Shown here one piece after another: positions 17,901 to 20,868 of a stretch of DNA of 20,868 nucleotides (position 1 is its first letter; each line of letters starts with the position of its first letter). The notes beneath the pieces are model-generated. The model was given only the letters and a program-made list of their open reading frames with translations. It ran no database searches and had not been told where the DNA came from. The stretch is taken from NCBI GenBank assembly GCA_028456385.1, contig JALNQF010000592.1, positions 1-20,868 of the forward strand, given 5' to 3'. The position numbers and the translations under genes were made by a program. Source of the DNA: Ophiosphaerella korrae (Eukaryota; Ascomycota; Dothideomycetes; Pleosporales; Phaeosphaeriaceae).

Positions 17901-18104
17901 GATCTACCGCCAGAGTGGATGAGTGAGGTGCCTAACCAAGTATGGACAAAGAAGGTGGCGCTTGGTGCGGCAGCGATGGGTAAACATACGCTGAGGTGGA
18001 GTGTGAATAGTCCGGAGGTTTATTTAGAAAAAATTGTGCTAGATACGCGAGGTGGTGTGAAGGAGAGCTATTTAGGACCGCTAGAGACTATAATGGTTGA
18101 CTAA
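14911..18104 (+). CDS. Secreted GH115 xylan alpha-1,2-glucuronidase
   Basis: GH115 enzymes release glucuronic or 4-O-methylglucuronic acid from internal and terminal xylose units of glucuronoxylan. Proposed exons are 14911-15401, 15460-16073, 16125-16342 and 16395-18104. They total 3033 bases and 1010 residues, the usual family size. A signal peptide covers about residues 1-22. The N-terminal domain includes LVITGSDKRGTIFGIHTLAEQSG, which is only partly quoted here. The catalytic barrel starts near KYRGLFINDEEPALT (194-208) and contains YLWPAMW (241-247), GNMQLADDYGIVISTSHHEPM (from 264) in part, and after splicing KVNQVWTIYKEV. The C-terminal half contains VNWLSITPRSG and the final beta domain beginning near GYISIESPHFQ. 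Intron donors are GTAGGT, GTAAGA and GTGAGT; acceptors end CAG, CAG and TAG; the second and third have TTAAC/CTAAC branch sites. In the second intron only the acceptor at 16124 gives both correct frame and the N-Q-V-W-T motif. The conserved SPWYW stretch reads SPYHW here. No CBM is attached. Confidence 0.92.
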
Positions 18105-19043
18105 GGGTTGCTACTGATTGCGACTTGAATTCGGGTATGGAAACACACGGCCAAGGCTCTACGTCGAAAGCCAAGTGTCACTACTTGAAGAGATGGTTAC
18201 AAGTTTACTCTTTGAATTATAATATATCTATCATGTTATGTTCAGAATTGAGTCTATCAATGGTACTCATTCATCTGATTGCTTAGGATGACCACCAGCC
18301 TGTGATTCTAGATAGCAGACAGACTTATCTTCTTGCTTTCCTTTTCTTCCTTTGTAGCGTCCATACTCTCTTTTGTGTTATTAGCATCATGTCAGATACA
18401 TCCTTCAATTCCACAAGAGAGCCAATGATCTTACCTAGACTCTATCAAGCTGAGTTAGCGCTCTACATTATGGTGTCCTATGACTTCGGCTCCAGGGCAA
18501 GCGGTCTTGATCCATAGGTCGCATCAGTTCTTTCTCTCGTAAAACTACCTTTGTGCAGGTTTAAATCATATCCAGACAACGAAAAAGTTCAAGAAAATCT
18601 TCCCCAAATCCCTAAGCTAGGATGGTTCCGTAGTGCACAGACGGGTGACGAGGATGAACTGAGATTGACGAGAAACACTAGTATCAGGGTTATATATGAC
18701 ACGAGCAGCGTCGAGGCAGTAGTGAAGCTCGATCCCAGTAATCACGTTGCGTTGAGCAATAGAACGTAGCTTTCTGTATAAACCCGTCCGCAGGTTTTGC
18801 TCAGGCTAAATGCGCGGCTCAGGTTCGAGAACATGAGACCGTGTTGCTGAAACGATGTTGAGGTGCGTAGTTCCACGTCTGACTTCTAAGTCTGGTCGCA
18901 AGACACATATTTGTAGATACTGTTCCGCAGCTCACTGGGAAGCTAGAGGAAGGGAAAAAGTTCCGCGTTGTGTAGACTCAAACTAGCAGTATTGATCAAT
19001 GGCTGTCCCGCGTTCTATTTAGACCAATTCGGCCCGAACGAGT
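18105..19043. other. Intergenic stretch after GH115; no intact gene
   Basis: Two short frames (18302-18517 and 18551-18769) are open, but I cannot tie them to a family and they lack coding hallmarks. The region may contain remnants of older genes. Confidence 0.5.
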
Positions 19044-19097
19044 TTGAATCGATCTAGGCAATTTATCTATCGATCCATTATACAGCGATATCAGTCG

Positions 19098-19211
19098 CAG
19101 ATCGGAATCTACTGGGCTAGAAGCATCTTCGTCGTTCTCTGCCTTGCTCTGGTTCCTATGCTGTGGGTCTCATTCAACAGAGGTCGTCGTCTAAGACAGG
19201 AAAGTCATCAC
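19098..19211 (+). pseudogene. Probable remnant of an MFS transporter C-terminus
   Basis: The translation GIYWARSIFVVLCLALVP, then M-L-W-V-S-F and a basic RGRRLRQES, matches the pattern at the end of fungal DHA1-type major facilitator drug and polyamine transporters. There a last membrane helix ending LALVPIPW is followed by a short basic cytoplasmic tail. No start codon or earlier membrane helices are found upstream, and the frame continues into unrelated sequence up to 19346. It is best read as a broken relic. Confidence 0.35.
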
Positions 19212-20493
19212 CCAACGAATCCTGACCATTGTCTTCCTATCTCCAGTATTCAGTGGAATAGGGATTCATCGGCCAACGCTCACTTTGATCGCTGTCGCAA
19301 AACTCGTGTGGCATCGCATGTAGTATTAATAGGGATAACTAGATAGGTGTGTCAGGTTAGTTAAAGGAAATCGAAAGGATTTTTTTGCTCTCTATTACCT
19401 AGTGAATAATCTTTCATTCTTTACCCCCCACTATACGGACAGGTTCCGCAATCTGTTGTTCCGGTATCTATTTTCGATTCTCTCTAGCAGGGTCTTTGTC
19501 GCTGTTGCCGCCGTTTTTTTGTCTTCATGCGCTACTTATCATTAGTAAAGAGCAGTCGGGTTATTAGCTCCAGTGGTGCCTAAGGGCCTCAACCAACCAA
19601 ACCGACTTTAGGAAGATCATAATGGATTCATTGGGCTATTTAACTTATTAACAGCGCTCTAGAAGCTCGATATCCAGTTTCTCACCGACAGCATGTGAAA
19701 CAGCGCGCCGCATTCGTGATAGCAGTTATATTGAGCTGAAAGCGTAGCTCGTCTTGCAATAGTAACCTGAAACTATGAAACACGGTTTTTTTTACTGTCT
19801 AGTTACTAAAGATAGTATCATACTTACTAGATGTGTTGATCGTTACACGTGACGTGTATCCTGCTTGCTATATAATAAGACCTTCTGTATCAATCGGTAT
19901 GCCTTCTCTTGAAACTTATATCCAGGATAGAGGGGGCAGTGCAACGATAATACGAACGTGATGATGATCCTGGGAGAAGGGTTCCCCTTGTAATTGCCCG
20001 TCCATCGCCTCTGGTTTATCGCTGCATGCTTCTGCAAACTTCTTTGAGCTTTAAGGATAATCATCTATATTAAATTTCACTGCTAGCTAGAGCAACATAC
20101 TCAAATTCTGTAAAGAGAGCAAAATCTTCACTCTATTCTTGAGGTTTCTATCTAGAAAGTAGTTAGAAAGCTCTACTATCCCTCACCACGTAGCGAGAAT
20201 CATGTATTGATTGGTGGGAACAGATATCGTACTCCTAGCGTAACTGACTATCGTATGTTTCTCACTCTTTATGTATTCCTTATGCCTCATAGTAGCTATA
20301 CCTGCCGTGGATTCGTCTCATGGGATGTTGGCCTCGGCCTCCATCTAGGTGGGGTGCAGCGCCACGTATCTGATAGCCACAGACTTAGCCTATCACGTGT
20401 TTACCCACAAGTGTGGCTTATTGTTACACTGTAATAGGAGGTAACGATCGGCGTGGCGACGTTGCAGGAATCATTCGCATACAGTCGCCGTAG

Positions 20494-20515
20494 CGCTGAT
20501 AATGACTTATCAGCG
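20494..20515. repeat. Perfect 9-bp inverted repeat with GATAA in each arm
   Basis: CGCTGATAA, a TGAC loop, and TTATCAGCG form a perfect hairpin with a four-base loop. Each arm holds a GATAA core, so it could be a paired GATA-factor site or a transposon-end relic. Confidence 0.7.
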
Positions 20516-20646
20516 TGATCCTGAAGCTCTCATAGTAGGATACCGCTTACCATAAATTACTGAAGCGATAAAAGCTCAGCGTTGAGCTGTAGTGGAGGCG
20601 TCCTACCCTGGCACAAAATGCGGTTCCCGTTTTGCAGGCGGTTGGT

Positions 20647-20682
20647 CGAGGCAGCAGGTCAACTGACTATGGATTTGCCTCG
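20647..20682. repeat. Nested inverted repeat
   Basis: CGAGGCA (20647-20653) pairs with TGCCTCG (20676-20682). Inside lies a second short dyad, GTCA-AC-TGAC (20658-20667). It is short enough to be chance. Confidence 0.5.
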
Positions 20683-20721
20683 GTTGAGATGGCGCCAAAC
20701 CACAACAGGCATATTAACCGC

Positions 20722-20733
20722 TTTCAGCTGAAA
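20722..20733. repeat. 12-bp perfect palindrome TTTCAGCTGAAA
   Basis: The sequence equals its own reverse complement. It sits exactly where base composition switches to AT-rich. Confidence 0.6.
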
Positions 20734-20868
20734 AATAAAATTCTCATCTCAACTAAACAAAAGTTTATAGTTAGATAAACTTTTCTCTAATAATAGATTA
20801 ACTTAATAGCTTATTTATACTATACAACCTATTTAGTATTTAGTAACTAACTTCTACTAATATTAACC
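20734..20868. other. AT-rich, TpA-rich segment, possible RIP-affected compartment edge
   Basis: By hand count the last 108 bases (20761-20868) contain about 22 G or C (about 20%) and about 25 TpA steps. That is far from the adjacent sequence. A perfect 9-bp inverted repeat with an 8-base loop (AAAAGTTTA / TAAACTTTT) lies at 20759-20784. The pattern fits RIP-mutated repeats, but 135 bases is too little to identify the repeat. Confidence 0.5.

Larger units (their letters stand above)
19347..20720. other. Gene-poor stretch; no gene recognised
   Basis: This 1.37 kb stretch has only short frames without family resemblance (for example 19843-20064 and 20207-20434). No tRNA cloverleaf was recognised. 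Several inverted repeats occur at its right end. Confidence 0.55.

Noticed and set aside
18302..18769. Two adjacent open frames of about 71 residues
   Set aside because: I could not join them by convincing splice sites or match them to any family. They may be relics but cannot be supported as genes.
19840..19860. ACACGTGACGTGT dyad with E-box and CRE-like cores
   Set aside because: It is short and far from any intact gene, with no support for function.
1..20868. CRISPR array, tRNA, rRNA or a complete transposon
   Set aside because: No direct-repeat array, cloverleaf, rRNA segment or transposase/reverse transcriptase frame was recognised by eye.

Overview
The window looks like nuclear DNA of a filamentous ascomycete, most likely a Dothideomycete. 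The class is an inference. It rests on short introns of about 49-80 bases with CTAAC-type branch sites, long intronless housekeeping ORFs, fungal-type secreted carbohydrate-active enzymes with a CBM1 module, and an AT-rich, TpA-rich edge that resembles repeat-induced point mutation (RIP).

The left half (1-10030) is a compact housekeeping block. From left to right it holds the 3' end of a cyclophilin gene (+), the RNA polymerase I initiation factor RRN3 (-), and a large STE20/GCK-type protein kinase (-) carrying a C-terminal array of T-x-x-[WF]-x-F repeats. These are followed by a small two-exon Lys/Pro/Ala-rich protein of unknown function (+) and a mitochondrial pentatricopeptide-repeat (PPR) protein (-). 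Intergenic gaps are short, about 80-600 bases. The cyclophilin/RRN3 pair and the small-protein/PPR pair are convergent. The kinase and the small protein share a divergent promoter region.

The right half is gene-poor and accessory. After a 1.47 kb gap come two secreted glycoside hydrolases on the + strand. The first is a GH114 endo-alpha-1,4-polygalactosaminidase fused to a C-terminal CBM1. I reconstruct it as four exons, including an 8-base micro-exon and a GC-AG intron. The second is a four-exon GH115 xylan alpha-glucuronidase of 1010 residues. Between them lies a decayed gene read in three frames. Downstream of GH115 about 2.8 kb has no intact gene, only a probable remnant of an MFS transporter C-terminus. 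The window ends in a sharp transition to roughly 20% G+C sequence, with several inverted repeats clustered beside it.

GH115 removes glucuronic acid side chains from xylan. GH114 cuts galactosaminogalactan-like polymers, and its CBM1 would tether it to cellulose or chitin. They do not form a metabolic pathway, but they make a plausible extracellular polysaccharide-attack pair beside a repeat-rich compartment. No CRISPR array, tRNA, rRNA or intact transposon was recognised.
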